Positions 1-8,460 of a stretch of DNA of 64,000 bases are shown piece after piece. Every line of letters begins with the position of its first letter. Positions within the stretch are counted from its first letter, which is position 1. Made by a program: the position numbers and the translations under genes. The notes under the pieces are model-generated. The model had not been told where the DNA came from. It ran no database searches and was given only the letters and a program-made list of their open reading frames with translations. Origin of the DNA: Anaerolineales bacterium (GTDB lineage Bacteria; Chloroflexota; Anaerolineae; Anaerolineales; E44-bin32); assembly GCA_029210945.1 (NCBI GenBank), contig JARGGH010000001.1:113172-177171 (forward strand). Reading direction: 5' to 3'.

Positions 1-1
1 G

Positions 2-88
2 CCTGAAGGGTATGAGTCGATTGTCTGGGGGAGTGACGAGCATCCAGGATTGGAGTGGGCCGAGATTATCGGTGGGCGCAGTTTCTGA
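2..88 (+). CDS. C-terminal end of an unidentified protein (5' truncated by window)
   Basis: An open frame enters from the left edge and ends at TGA 86-88, giving 28 residues ending in EWAEIIGGRSF. The next gene is convergent and stops at 128. The composition is protein-like, but too little is present to assign a family. It could be a chance open frame. Confidence 0.4.
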   Translation, partial: PEGYESIVWGSDEHPGLEWAEIIGGRSF

Positions 89-127
89 CCCTCGATCATA
101 GAGGACGCCATGACCATCCCGTAGCGA

Positions 128-1354
128 TCAGAGAGAAGGCGATTGAGGCCGGCGTTTTCGGATCAGCCATTTCGAAACCCCCAACGCGAGGATCAGAACG
201 GTGATCCCGATCGTGAGTAAGATCTCCCGATCTATGCGACGCTTGAAATTTGCTCCGCCGAATGCTGAACCCTTCCATTCCGACTCGAGCTGCCCCAATG
301 ACCGTCGATAGACGCGTTGAATGCCTCCTGTACAGCTGACCCCTTCCTCGTAGGCGTCAAGCAGGAGCAGAATTCCACCGCTGCCGTAGATATCGAGCAG
401 ATAATTTGTGAACGAAGCGCTCTGGGCATATGCAAGAATTTTCTCGTCTTCCGCGATCGGGAAGCTCGCACAGAGCGACTCCATTGCGAGCAGCGCATCA
501 CGTTCGGCTGCGTCTTCCAGGGCTGTCCTGTAGATCGGGCGGGGCGTCTGCTCAAAATGTGTTGCCAGACCTTCGTCAAGCCAAACCGGCAGGTTTTCCT
601 TCTTAGCCCTCATGCGCTCGTGAAGAAGGACATGAACCAACTCGTGAGGGATATCTTGTTCCAAGTGGATGAGTGTTTCGGACCCGCTCTTGCCGGATAG
701 GAGGACGGCTCCCGTTTCAGGAAGAGCGTGTGCTGCAACCTGATTGATGCCTGCCTGGCGCAAGCTGTTCTGAAGTGTCGATTGGTCCGGGTAGACATAA
801 ATATGGATAGGGGTATCAGCTGCCGTGCCGAAGAGAGCTCGCATTTCCGGCAAGACAGATTCGGCGATCGCTAACAGGTTTTGTCCCCAGGCCAGATCAC
901 CATCCACCCAGTGAGCAGCGATTGAACCACGGGCGAAGTCCTGCCATTCGAAGCGTTGATCGTGGTAGTTCATCCGCTCTGTCTCGGAGGTGATGATGAC
1001 CCCATCTGCCAGATCGACCTGCCAGTAATACTCAATCTGAGCGAAAGGGACCAGATTAATCGCCATCGGTTCTACTTCAACGATTGCATGCGGTGGGTTC
1101 GTCGTCTTGATCTCGGCGATGCGGGTCTTAAATTGAGTGTTCTGACCGGATCTGATGAAAAGAACCGCCCGGATGGGTGGCTCTTCTCCCTCGATCGTGG
1201 TGGCGAAGCGAATCGATTCGCCAAACTCTATCTCAACCGAAGTGTTTAGCTCCGGCATCGTCCTATCCTGGGTATGCGCATCGAACGGAACGAGCAGAAG
1301 TGTCGCCAGGCAGAGCAGAATTGCACGCCGGAGAGATCTTCGCAGGCGCATCAC
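128..1354 (-). CDS. Peptidase MA-like membrane-anchored zinc metalloprotease
   Basis: This 408-residue protein has an N-terminal basic and hydrophobic signal segment (residues 1-28), an extracytoplasmic beta-rich region and then a gluzincin-type zinc site. HELVH lies at about 237-241, followed about 20 residues later by WLDEGLATHFE, whose Glu is the expected third zinc ligand. A C-terminal transmembrane helix (about 380-398) ends in a basic tail, so the catalytic domain is probably tethered outside the membrane. The GTG start overlaps the stop of the upstream transporter gene (GTGA), indicating translational coupling. The substrate is unknown. The family assignment rests on the zinc motif and the membrane topology. 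Confidence 0.8.
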   Translation of the reverse strand: MMRLRRSLRRAILLCLATLLLVPFDAHTQDRTMPELNTSVEIEFGESIRFATTIEGEEPPIRAVLFIRSGQNTQFKTRIAEIKTTNPPHAIVEVEPMAINLVPFAQIEYYWQVDLADGVIITSETERMNYHDQRFEWQDFARGSIAAHWVDGDLAWGQNLLAIAESVLPEMRALFGTAADTPIHIYVYPDQSTLQNSLRQAGINQVAAHALPETGAVLLSGKSGSETLIHLEQDIPHELVHVLLHERMRAKKENLPVWLDEGLATHFEQTPRPIYRTALEDAAERDALLAMESLCASFPIAEDEKILAYAQSASFTNYLLDIYGSGGILLLLDAYEEGVSCTGGIQRVYRRSLGQLESEWKGSAFGGANFKRRIDREILLTIGITVLILALGVSKWLIRKRRPQSPSL

Positions 1355-2268
1355 TGCAGCAGGGACAGGAGCGGGGTCAGCGTGAGCGGGCTTAAAATCG
1401 TGGAGATGAACACCGCCCCGGTTACGAAGTCTGGTTCAACGTCAAACTTGAGCGCCAGGATGCTGGTTAGAACTGCCGATGGCATCCCGGCCTCGACGAT
1501 CGAGGTGCTGCGGGCGAGAGGCGGCAGGCTGAACGCGGGGCTGATCAGCCATGTCAAGCCGGGCGAGAGAACCAACCTGATCGCGATGACGACCATCAAA
1601 GGTCCCGGGTGAACCGGCAAGCCCGATTTTCCGATCTGCATGCCGAGGACGAGCAGCATCACGGTGATCGTGGCCGCCGCGAGCAGGTCCATGGCACGGT
1701 AGATTGGCGATGGGACTCCGAAAGGCAGCAGCTTAAAAAAGAGAGCGGCCAGAATGCCGTACAGTGCGGGCACTTTAACCAGCTCGGTCAGCGCGTGGCG
1801 TATTGTAGATTTTCCGGCGGTTAGGATAAACACACCCAGCGCGTTTGCCCAGAGAGTAATCGTGACGAAGAAGATGCTGGCCCAGGCAAGGCCATCGTCT
1901 CTGAACGCAAGCTGATTGAGCGAGAGTCCGTAATTGCCAGCATTCATAAATGCCGCCGTGACGAGCACGGCTGCCGTGAGGCTTGCTGGCAGTTTCAGCG
2001 CGCGTGTTGCGAGCCAGGCGATGAGCAAGCATAACGCGATGACGGTGGATGCCAGCAGGATGATGCGCATCACATCGCGCCCGCCAAGTTTGGAGTCGAT
2101 GACGATGATAAATTGGAGTGCCGGCAGCAGGATGAAATAGCTTAAACTGACCAGTGGTCTGGGGTCCAATAACAGCAAGCGCTGGAGCAGAAACCCTGCT
2201 CCAGCGACGATGATAATTGGAAATAGATTATCGAGGAATACCCGGAGGAGTTCGTCCAAAGGGGTCAC
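1351..2268 (-). CDS. AEC (auxin efflux carrier) family transporter
   Basis: The protein has 305 residues and about ten hydrophobic helices. It shows the two-half architecture of the AEC/BASS-like permeases, with the crossover motif GNYGL around residue 112 and a Gly/Pro-rich ending typical of the family. AEC members export or import organic anions such as malate and malonate, so the substrate cannot be told from sequence. The GTG start overlaps the TGA of the HEAT-repeat gene (GTGA), and the metalloprotease gene overlaps its own stop. The block 128-4266 is therefore one tightly coupled operon. Confidence 0.85.
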   Translation of the reverse strand: MTPLDELLRVFLDNLFPIIIVAGAGFLLQRLLLLDPRPLVSLSYFILLPALQFIIVIDSKLGGRDVMRIILLASTVIALCLLIAWLATRALKLPASLTAAVLVTAAFMNAGNYGLSLNQLAFRDDGLAWASIFFVTITLWANALGVFILTAGKSTIRHALTELVKVPALYGILAALFFKLLPFGVPSPIYRAMDLLAAATITVMLLVLGMQIGKSGLPVHPGPLMVVIAIRLVLSPGLTWLISPAFSLPPLARSTSIVEAGMPSAVLTSILALKFDVEPDFVTGAVFISTILSPLTLTPLLSLLQ

Positions 2269-3218
2269 TCCACATCCGGTCCCTCAAAATCAAGCAGTGC
2301 GAAATCAGGCGAACCTTTCAGGAAGGCGAGGTGGTCGAGTGCCTCATCGATCGCCTGGATCAATTTCTCTTCCTCGGCGATCTCATGGACAGCGAAGAGC
2401 GCTTCTTCGGCCCGCTCTCCGCCGATCTGACCGAGCGACCAGACTGCTGCTAACTGAACACCAGGGTGGACGTCATCGAGCAGCTCGATCAAGGCATCGA
2501 TCGCGATCGTCAGTTCGAGCTCACCCGCGGCACGGGCGGCCTCCTCGCGGATCTCCGGATATGCACTCGTCATCTCGTCCAGCACATGCGGCCCCCAGCG
2601 CTGATTGTAGCTGCGCCCCATGGCCACAATGGCGGACTTTTTAATATCGGGATTGCCGGCATCGTATGCGATTTCGATGACCCGTTCGCTTTCTTTGCGA
2701 GAGGAATAGCCGAGCGCTTCTATGCAAGATTGGTACAAAGAACGAATTGGATCGGCAGCGATGGTCTTGAGCAGCGCATCTTCGATTGCTTGATGCTGAT
2801 CGCTCGGGATCTCTTCGAGCTCACCTAAAAGCACATACCGTCCCAGCGCTTCGGCGGCCGTAACCTGCACTTCAGCGGAGGGATCATCATGCAGCGATTC
2901 CAGGTAGATCGCGATGAGATCAGGGTCTTTGCATTCCCACAGATTGGCAATTGCTGTCTGACGTACAGATTGATCTTCGTCTCGCAGCCCGACCCGGTTG
3001 ATCAGCTCAAAGTTCAGCTCGACATGTTCGTCGGCCTGCTTGCCGAGCTCCCGGATCAGTTCGTGCCTCCGGAAGGCACTCAATGTTTGCCAGACCTCGA
3101 TGAACGCCGCCAGGTCCTCACGGTTCATATCGGAGATCGCAGAGAAGTCGTCGATCTGAAGAGGTGAGGCTTCTTCAGCAATCTTAGGCAGCAGCTCAAG
3201 CAGTTCTTCAGTACTCAT
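2265..3218 (-). CDS. HEAT-repeat (PBS-lyase-like) protein
   Basis: This soluble, acidic 317-residue protein is built from tandem helical pairs, with repeat cores such as VQVTAAEALGRY, IREEAARAAGELE and VQLAAVWSLGQIG. These are HEAT repeats of the PBS-lyase type. No catalytic motif is seen, so it is probably a protein-interaction scaffold. It starts one nucleotide after the stop of rseP and its stop overlaps the transporter start. It may work with the protease upstream, but only the operon position suggests this. Confidence 0.8.
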   Translation of the reverse strand: MSTEELLELLPKIAEEASPLQIDDFSAISDMNREDLAAFIEVWQTLSAFRRHELIRELGKQADEHVELNFELINRVGLRDEDQSVRQTAIANLWECKDPDLIAIYLESLHDDPSAEVQVTAAEALGRYVLLGELEEIPSDQHQAIEDALLKTIAADPIRSLYQSCIEALGYSSRKESERVIEIAYDAGNPDIKKSAIVAMGRSYNQRWGPHVLDEMTSAYPEIREEAARAAGELELTIAIDALIELLDDVHPGVQLAAVWSLGQIGGERAEEALFAVHEIAEEEKLIQAIDEALDHLAFLKGSPDFALLDFEGPDVE

Positions 3219-3219
3219 G

Positions 3220-4266
3220 TCAGGGCAACTCGATCGGGTTCACAAAATCCTGGAGGTTGAAATATACCATCAGCGCCAGCAGGAGCAAGAAGCCAAGCGC
3301 ATGCGCGTACCCCTCAATGCGCGGCGAGATACGGCGGCCGATGACGAGCTCGATAAAGACAAACAGAAGGCGACCACCATCCAGCGCCGGGATAGGCAGG
3401 AGATTTGCCAGAGCCAGACCCACGCTGATCACACCAACGATGTTCAGCGTAAAGAAGGGGCGTTGTGCGGATTGATCGATGTCGCTAGCCCAGGCGATCA
3501 TGTCATGAATGCCCTTTAGGCCGGCAACACGTGTTTCCTGTTCGGTCGCTGCGCCGGAGATAATCCGCCCCGGCAGCTGCATTATGGCCACTACTTGAGT
3601 CCGGATCGAGTCAATGCTCAATTTTGCCGATTCAAGCCAACCGAGTTGATCGGGTGGATACCCAAGTGTGGCGCCGATGGGGCCCTGGCCCTCTGGAAAA
3701 TCCACTCTCGGAACCAGCCTGACAGAGATCCGTTCGCCATCACGCAGAAGAACCATGTCGAGCGGTTCGCCAAGGTGATCGCGGATCGCGGACTGCAGGC
3801 TCTGGAAGCTGTCGATTTCCACGCCAGCAGCAGATTCAACGATATCGCCGGGCAGGATACCGGCAGTTTGTGCGGGAGAGCCGGGCACTGTGTCGGTCAC
3901 TAACACTCGATCGACGTCTGGTGCAGCAAACTTGAATGCGAAGATGAAGGCAGCAAAAGCCAGCAAGATATTGGCTGCTGGTCCGGCGATCAGGACGAGC
4001 GTGCGTGTAAGCTTGCTGGATGCGGCGAGACCGTCCGGGACGTCCGGGTCGTTTTCGCCCGCCGGCCGCACGAATCCCCCGAACGGGATCCAGTTCAGCG
4101 TGTACTCTGTGCCGTCCAGGGCGAAAAGCGTTGCCAGACGGGGAGGAAATCCGATACCAAATTCTTCGATTTTCACGCCACGCCATTTGGCGACGAGGAA
4201 ATGGCCCAGTTCGTGGCCCAGAATAAGCGTGCCAAGCACGACAACAAACAATAAAAAGTCAGTCAC
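3220..4266 (-). CDS. rseP: Site-2 intramembrane zinc metalloprotease RseP/MmpA family
   Basis: This 348-residue polytopic membrane protein cleaves transmembrane segments of regulatory substrates, such as anti-sigma factors or signal peptide remnants, in this family. HELGH lies in the first helix (about residues 18-22). A PDZ domain spans about 105-190. The third ligand motif, in NLLPIPALDGG, lies near residue 295, followed by a final helix. The start is GTG, with an AGGTGG-type ribosome site just upstream. It is followed after one base by the HEAT-repeat gene. No anti-sigma factor gene is nearby, so the substrate is open. Confidence 0.93.
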   Translation of the reverse strand: MTDFLLFVVVLGTLILGHELGHFLVAKWRGVKIEEFGIGFPPRLATLFALDGTEYTLNWIPFGGFVRPAGENDPDVPDGLAASSKLTRTLVLIAGPAANILLAFAAFIFAFKFAAPDVDRVLVTDTVPGSPAQTAGILPGDIVESAAGVEIDSFQSLQSAIRDHLGEPLDMVLLRDGERISVRLVPRVDFPEGQGPIGATLGYPPDQLGWLESAKLSIDSIRTQVVAIMQLPGRIISGAATEQETRVAGLKGIHDMIAWASDIDQSAQRPFFTLNIVGVISVGLALANLLPIPALDGGRLLFVFIELVIGRRISPRIEGYAHALGFLLLLALMVYFNLQDFVNPIELP

Positions 4267-4301
4267 AGGTTACCACCTACGCTATTGTCAAATCCGATGG
4301 A

Positions 4302-4310
4302 ATTATATCA
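4302..4310 (-). promoter_or_regulatory. Extended -10 promoter for rseP operon
   Basis: On the minus strand TGATATAAT (TG-n-TATAAT) lies just after the mvaD stop and about 36 nt before the rseP GTG. No clear -35 is seen, which is usual for extended -10 promoters. It would let rseP and the four-gene block be transcribed independently of mvaD. Confidence 0.5.
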
Positions 4311-4316
4311 TCGCGG

Positions 4317-5306
4317 TCAGGTCGCCACCGTGTTTTGCAGTTTGGCACCCTGGCCGGGTGTAGCGTGGATCAAATCCTTAACGACTTCGAAGGACCGCAG
4401 CCGCCGTTCGACTTCCCGAGAATGCTCCGAGGTGCAGATGACGTGCACATTCGGTCCGGCATCGATTGTGAAGCACGCCTCGATGCCCTCGGCGCGCCAG
4501 GCCTTGATGCTGCGCATGAGCATGAGCGAGGCCGGCTGGAGGTAGAGCAGCGACGGCGTAGAAGTGATCATCACGGCGTGCATCAGGTTTGAGTCCTGTT
4601 CGATGATCGCTGCGAGCTGATTGAAGTCGCGTTCTATGAGCGCATGCCGGCAGACTTGCATCCGGCGACCAGCATCGTTCACGCGTGTGAGCTGGATCGG
4701 GCTTGTATTCGCGAGAAGATGCCCCTCGCTAGAGCCGATCGGCTTGGGCTGATCGTCAACGACCGCAACCCAATCTTGCAGCGGCCAATGATCAGGGGGA
4801 AGGAATGGCTTTGCGTAAGCGTCCTCATCGTGTTGACCGGTCTGCATCTCGACAAAGCCGGAGAATATCGAGCGCGCCGCCGAGCCCGATCCGCGGCGGG
4901 CAAGCCGGGATAGTTCGGTGGGGGAGACGTCGAGTGAGTACGCAGAGCTGGCTGCCAGCGCCAGCGCCGCAAAGGCTGCCGCTGAAGAGGCGATCCCGGC
5001 TCCGGCAGGGTAGCTGTTAACACTATCAACTTTCGCGCCTTCGCTGCGGCCGGCAACCGCCCTCACATGAGCCAGGAACCCGGATACGCGTGCAAGTGGC
5101 GGTCCAGAGACCCGTGCACCGTTCAGTATCAGGACATCCTCGGCACCCGGTTCGAGCAGTGTCAGGCTGGTCTCGGTTTGTAGCCCACCGAGAGTCATAG
5201 AGAGCGATGGGTTGGCGGGGATGCGAAGATCATGATCGCGATCACCCCAGTATTTGATAAAGGCGATATTTGGGGAGGCGATTGCGGTTGAAGTGGCTGG
5301 TGACAT
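4317..5306 (-). CDS. mvaD: Diphosphomevalonate (or phosphomevalonate) decarboxylase
   Basis: This 329-residue GHMP-fold enzyme decarboxylates a mevalonate phosphate, giving isopentenyl diphosphate or isopentenyl phosphate. Conserved family motifs are present: NIAFIKYWG near the N-terminus, the phosphate loop AGAGIASSAA near 105, RRGSGSAARS near 140, and the catalytic Asp in IDAGPN near residue 288. No other mevalonate-pathway gene is in the window. In Chloroflexota such as Roseiflexus some homologues act on mevalonate monophosphate with isopentenyl phosphate kinase, and I cannot tell the two specificities apart by eye. A -10-like TAGAAT six bases before the ATG suggests a leaderless transcript. 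Confidence 0.88.
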   Translation of the reverse strand: MSPATSTAIASPNIAFIKYWGDRDHDLRIPANPSLSMTLGGLQTETSLTLLEPGAEDVLILNGARVSGPPLARVSGFLAHVRAVAGRSEGAKVDSVNSYPAGAGIASSAAAFAALALAASSAYSLDVSPTELSRLARRGSGSAARSIFSGFVEMQTGQHDEDAYAKPFLPPDHWPLQDWVAVVDDQPKPIGSSEGHLLANTSPIQLTRVNDAGRRMQVCRHALIERDFNQLAAIIEQDSNLMHAVMITSTPSLLYLQPASLMLMRSIKAWRAEGIEACFTIDAGPNVHVICTSEHSREVERRLRSFEVVKDLIHATPGQGAKLQNTVAT

Positions 5307-5312
5307 GTCAAT

Positions 5313-5318
5313 ATTCTA
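5313..5318 (-). promoter_or_regulatory. -10 element of mvaD, leaderless arrangement
   Basis: TAGAAT on the minus strand is separated by only six bases (ATTGAC) from the mvaD ATG, so transcription would begin at or next to the start codon. No Shine-Dalgarno sequence precedes the ATG. The -35 region is not recognisable. Confidence 0.4.
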
Positions 5319-5368
5319 GATCGAATCAGAGGCTGTGGGAATGCAGGGCAGAAGGATCTGGATCTTGA

Positions 5369-6466
5369 TCAAGCCTCGATGACTTGCACCTGGGTGCCGC
5401 CCGGCATGGAGACAGTTACATCGCCCGGATCTTGCGGAACGTAGGGTGCTGTCCAGCGGAAAACCCAGTGAGCATCTTCCGGCCGTGCATTGACGCAGCC
5501 GTGGGACATCGGGACGCCGAAATTGTTGTGCCAGAACGTTGAGTGAATGGCGACGCCGTTGCCGACAAAAAGGGTCGTCCACCCGATGCCAGGCAGGTCG
5601 TATCCCCCGCCGGTCGTACCGCCACTCATGTGCAGGCTGACGACCTTGCGCCAGATGGGGTGGCTTCCCAGCGGAGTCGCCCATTCGTCAACCTCATTCC
5701 CGTATGCATAAAACTTTGGGCCCGTGGAAATGCGGCAGAAATGAACCTCCCGGTTGCCTTCGAAGCAGGACATCGTCTGGCGGGTGACATCGACAACGAC
5801 ACGTTTATCGTCGACATCGGGTGAGATCGGCGCGAATTCATCAGGGGAGAGAGGCTGGAACGCGGATGCCTCGGCGAGGAAGATGTCCCCGTAGCCGTAT
5901 CTTTCGGTCAAACGGTAAAAGGTTTTTCCAGTAGTATCGTCCTGTTGAATGTGATCAGCCCAGAGAATCTGGCTGTAATACAGGCGCGGGGTCGGGTTTT
6001 CCTTAAGCGAGGGCGCGCGGGCAGGAGGGTTGGCAAGGATGATGTCGACCCATGGGACCGTTACCCTGACCCACATACCCTGCCCGAGGCCTGGCTCTGG
6101 AAGGGACTGGACGGGCTGGTTGGGGTTGTTCTGGACGGGTTGGATGTTGCCCGACCACAGATAGCCATCCGGAGTCTCGACCCAGCGTTGGTTAAAACGG
6201 TAGGGGTTATAACCCACGATCTCGCGCTGCCAGGCGACTACTGCGTCCTCATAGAGGGCGCCAATTGTGTTGCTCGTTGCGTCCGGCCGGCTGTGCAGAT
6301 CAACTTTTGCAACCGCCACGCGGCCCAGGTGCTCACTTTCAGCGAAATCGGGCAACAGACCTGGCGGCGAATAAGCGAGTTTAAGCGAGACACCTGCGGA
6401 TAGCGTGCCGAGCTTGAGGAAGTCTCTCCGGTTCATCGGTTGCCTATCAGACTGATTACTTATCAT
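5369..6466 (-). CDS. Tat-exported L,D-transpeptidase (YkuD domain)
   Basis: This 365-residue exported enzyme forms L,D-crosslinks in peptidoglycan or attaches proteins to it. A twin-arginine motif (RRDFLK, about residues 13-18) precedes a hydrophobic stretch. An SH3-like wall-binding segment follows (about 65-120). The C-terminal YkuD domain carries the conserved His and the catalytic SHGCVN motif (about 325-330). The ATG at 6466 is chosen because an extended -10 lies nine bases upstream. A TTG at 6469 and an internal ATG at 6436, which starts directly at the RR motif, are alternatives. Its presence implies a peptidoglycan wall, which not all Chloroflexota have. Confidence 0.88.
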   Translation of the reverse strand: MISNQSDRQPMNRRDFLKLGTLSAGVSLKLAYSPPGLLPDFAESEHLGRVAVAKVDLHSRPDATSNTIGALYEDAVVAWQREIVGYNPYRFNQRWVETPDGYLWSGNIQPVQNNPNQPVQSLPEPGLGQGMWVRVTVPWVDIILANPPARAPSLKENPTPRLYYSQILWADHIQQDDTTGKTFYRLTERYGYGDIFLAEASAFQPLSPDEFAPISPDVDDKRVVVDVTRQTMSCFEGNREVHFCRISTGPKFYAYGNEVDEWATPLGSHPIWRKVVSLHMSGGTTGGGYDLPGIGWTTLFVGNGVAIHSTFWHNNFGVPMSHGCVNARPEDAHWVFRWTAPYVPQDPGDVTVSMPGGTQVQVIEA

Positions 6467-6475
6467 CAAGTGAGG

Positions 6476-6484
6476 ATCGTATCA
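6476..6484 (-). promoter_or_regulatory. Extended -10 promoter of the L,D-transpeptidase gene
   Basis: TGATACGAT on the minus strand matches TG-n-TAnnnT and stands nine bases before the ATG at 6466. No Shine-Dalgarno sequence intervenes, so the mRNA is probably leaderless or nearly so. Confidence 0.45.
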
Positions 6485-7112
6485 CACAACGGGTGGTTTG
6501 TGGCTGTTTACTGGCTTACATCTCACTCATGAAAGAGGATCTAGCGGTTTATGCCGGAAAGTGGCCAGGAGATCGTTACCGGGGGGGCGGTTCACATTCG
6601 AGCAGCAAGTGACTGCTGAACGGATCCAGCAGAATGGGTGGCAGGAGCGCGATCATCGGATCGCCATCATAACCAGGGCAACACAAGTTCTTAAGCGGGG
6701 CTTACCCTTCATGCCCTCCGCCTTCTGAGGCATGAACACATAGATAGATAAATCCAGCCATGGCAGAAGAAGTTAACAAACATCTATCCCTCACGTCCAT
6801 GGTGCCATGCGGATCAGGCGCCGCGGCACCCGGGGTGCATAAATATGTCTCAAAATAATAGTTGTTGGTTGGAGTCCGAAGGCAAGCCTGGCTGCCTGCG
6901 CACGTATCTCTCGGCCGTCCAATCTCCGTTCTGCTGCGCGGGCGCGATCGTCTACTGTCCAGCCGAATCGCTGGATCACGGACCACGGCTCCTGCGGTGC
7001 TTCGCAACGACGGGTGGTTCCCGGGCGATAGAGCGCCCGGGAACCACGAATGCCTAATCCCTGGTAACGATGTCTTGGCTAAAGTACTTTGCCGGTGTTG
7101 ATCCACTTCGAG
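6485..7112 (+). other. 630-bp intergenic region without a credible gene
   Basis: This divergent spacer lies between the L,D-transpeptidase and lipoprotein genes. Open frames here, the longest being 141 codons on the minus strand, have Ser/Arg/Pro-rich low-complexity translations with no recognisable domain. I do not call them genes. The only clear structure is a 14-bp perfect inverted repeat at 7014-7047. An unannotated RNA or a decayed gene cannot be excluded. Confidence 0.5.
7014..7047. repeat. Perfect 14-bp inverted repeat with 6-nt loop
   Basis: The arms GTGGTTCCCGGGCG (7014-7027) and CGCCCGGGAACCAC (7034-7047) are perfectly complementary around the loop ATAGAG. There is no T-run on either side, so it is not a standard terminator. 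It is unusually stable for an intergenic region and could be an RNA hairpin, a protein-binding site or a mobile-element trace. Confidence 0.75.
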
Positions 7113-7121
7113 TGATAGAAT
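7113..7121 (+). promoter_or_regulatory. Extended -10 promoter of the lipoprotein gene
   Basis: TGATAGAAT matches TG-n-TAnnAT. The predicted start at about 7128 leaves a leader of about 29 nt before the ATG at 7157. The -35 is weak. Confidence 0.4.
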
Positions 7122-7156
7122 AGCCACCTGAAGAAGATTAGCGGGTGCCTATCGCG

Positions 7157-8212
7157 ATGAGAAGACGTCTTTACACTGTCGAACGGATACTGCCATTTTT
7201 TTATGTGCTCGCTGTCATTGGCCTGGCCGCGTGCAGCACGGGATCTCCGAGTGCAAGCACCCCTTCACCCGGAATCACCCCTTCGGCTACGATTGCTCAG
7301 ACACCGACCCCGACCGAAGGTCCGGGCGAGATCATCCTGTTTGGAACCGGGGCGCTGACGGTTGACGAGCAGGCCGGTGTTATGGGTCTGCTCGAGGAAC
7401 TTGCCGGATCGGATGGATGGCTGCTTCGAGAGAGCGATGATGATCTGCTGGCATCGATGAGTCCAGAGACGAGAGCCGTCCTGATCTTCGAAGAGGTGGC
7501 TGCACTTGCGGATATCGCACACAGCCATCCTGGAACCGCGTTCATCACGATTAGCACGACCGGCGACGATCTGCCGGAAAATGTCTACCGTATTCGACCT
7601 CACGAAGATCGATACGATCAATCCGCCTTTCTCTCCGGGTATGTGGCTGCGTTAGTCACGCCAGACTACCGGATCGGGGCAATTGCGGTTGCAGGGGATG
7701 GCCAGGAAAACGCCGCGCTGCAAGGCTTTCTGAACGGGGTCGTTTTCTACTGCGGCCTGTGTCGTCCGGGATACTATCCATTCATTAATTATCCTCAATC
7801 TGCGACCGTAACCAGCGCTGACCCGTCAGAGGTATTGTCCGCGATCCGGACGTTAGAAGATAACGGGGTCACGACGGTCTACCTTTCCCCTGCGTTGAAC
7901 CATGAGGATATCTTTTCCAGCCTGCAGGCCGAAGATATCCGCGTGATCGGAAGCCTGACGCCAGCGGTTCCGTCGGAGACTTCGTGGGTCGCGACCGTCG
8001 CGCCCGATCTGACCGTCGGGATTCAATCTGCGTGGGATGCCTGGAGAGCGGGGGAGGGGGGAGAAGTCATCGAACCCCCAATTAAGCTGTTTTCCGCGAA
8101 CGAGTCGCTGCTATCGCCAGGCAGGATCGCACACATTCAAAAGATAGCGGATGATTTAGCCTCCGGTCGAATTGACACCGCCGTGGATTCACGAACGGGC
8201 GAAGCGCGTTAA
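7157..8212 (+). CDS. BMP/PnrA-like substrate-binding lipoprotein
   Basis: This 351-residue exported lipoprotein has a basic n-region, a hydrophobic core and a lipobox ending LAAC (Cys at about residue 25). A Ser/Thr/Pro linker follows. The body resembles the basic membrane protein (BMP/PnrA) periplasmic-binding fold. The segment YDQSAFLSGYVAALV and the following IGAIAVAGDG correspond to the family's conserved EQ-x-AYLAG and GFVGG strands, and VTTVYLS resembles a later strand. Relatives bind nucleosides for ABC import, but no permease or ATPase lies nearby, so the ligand is unknown. The start is the ATG at 7157 rather than a GTG at 7145, because it gives a normal lipoprotein signal. Confidence 0.75.
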   Translation: MRRRLYTVERILPFFYVLAVIGLAACSTGSPSASTPSPGITPSATIAQTPTPTEGPGEIILFGTGALTVDEQAGVMGLLEELAGSDGWLLRESDDDLLASMSPETRAVLIFEEVAALADIAHSHPGTAFITISTTGDDLPENVYRIRPHEDRYDQSAFLSGYVAALVTPDYRIGAIAVAGDGQENAALQGFLNGVVFYCGLCRPGYYPFINYPQSATVTSADPSEVLSAIRTLEDNGVTTVYLSPALNHEDIFSSLQAEDIRVIGSLTPAVPSETSWVATVAPDLTVGIQSAWDAWRAGEGGEVIEPPIKLFSANESLLSPGRIAHIQKIADDLASGRIDTAVDSRTGEAR

Positions 8213-8243
8213 GCGTAAGCTGCTCATTCAAGAAGATACAGAA

Positions 8244-8264
8244 AAGCTCCCGACCCGGGAGCTT
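8244..8264. terminator. Bidirectional intrinsic terminator
   Basis: A nine-base-pair stem (8244-8252 with 8256-8264) encloses the three-base loop ACC. It is flanked by A-rich and T-rich sides. It lies 31 nt past the lipoprotein stop on the plus strand, and on the minus strand 8 nt past the mature tRNA-His end with TTTTC following. It can end transcription from both directions. Confidence 0.8.
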
Positions 8265-8272
8265 CTTCTCTG

Positions 8273-8345
8273 GGTGCCTGACGGGTTTCGAACCCGCAGC
8301 CTCCTCATCCACAGTGAGGCGCTCTGCCATTGAGCTACAGGCACC
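8273..8345 (-). tRNA. trnH: tRNA-His (anticodon GTG)
   Basis: The minus strand folds as a full cloverleaf. The acceptor arm includes the extra 5' G (-1) paired with C73, the hallmark of tRNA-His. The D arm has GCTC/GAGC. The anticodon stem CCTCA/TGAGG encloses loop CTGTGGA with anticodon GTG, and the T arm has GCGGG/CCCGT around TTCGAAA. CCA is only partly encoded. It lies on the same strand as hisS and 236 nt downstream, with its own promoter and the terminator at 8244-8264. Confidence 0.97.
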
Positions 8346-8359
8346 GCGAACCGCTTGGT

Positions 8360-8388
8360 AGTGTACCGCCGATAGGTAATCCGTGCAA
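8360..8388 (-). promoter_or_regulatory. Sigma-70-type promoter of tRNA-His
   Basis: On the minus strand TTGCAC (8388-8383), a 17-bp spacer and TACACT (8365-8360) form a -35/-10 pair. The mature tRNA begins 14 nt downstream. This indicates that the tRNA is transcribed separately from hisS. Confidence 0.6.
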
Positions 8389-8460
8389 GAGAATCGCTCT
8401 GAAGAGCGCAAAATAACTCTGCTGCGTCAGACGACACGGGCGGTTGCTTTGAATAACGGA

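Noticed and set aside
6702..7127. 141-codon minus-strand open frame in the intergenic region
   Set aside because: The translation is Arg/Ser/Pro-rich with no domain, it spans the strong inverted repeat and the divergent promoter, and it has no ribosome site.
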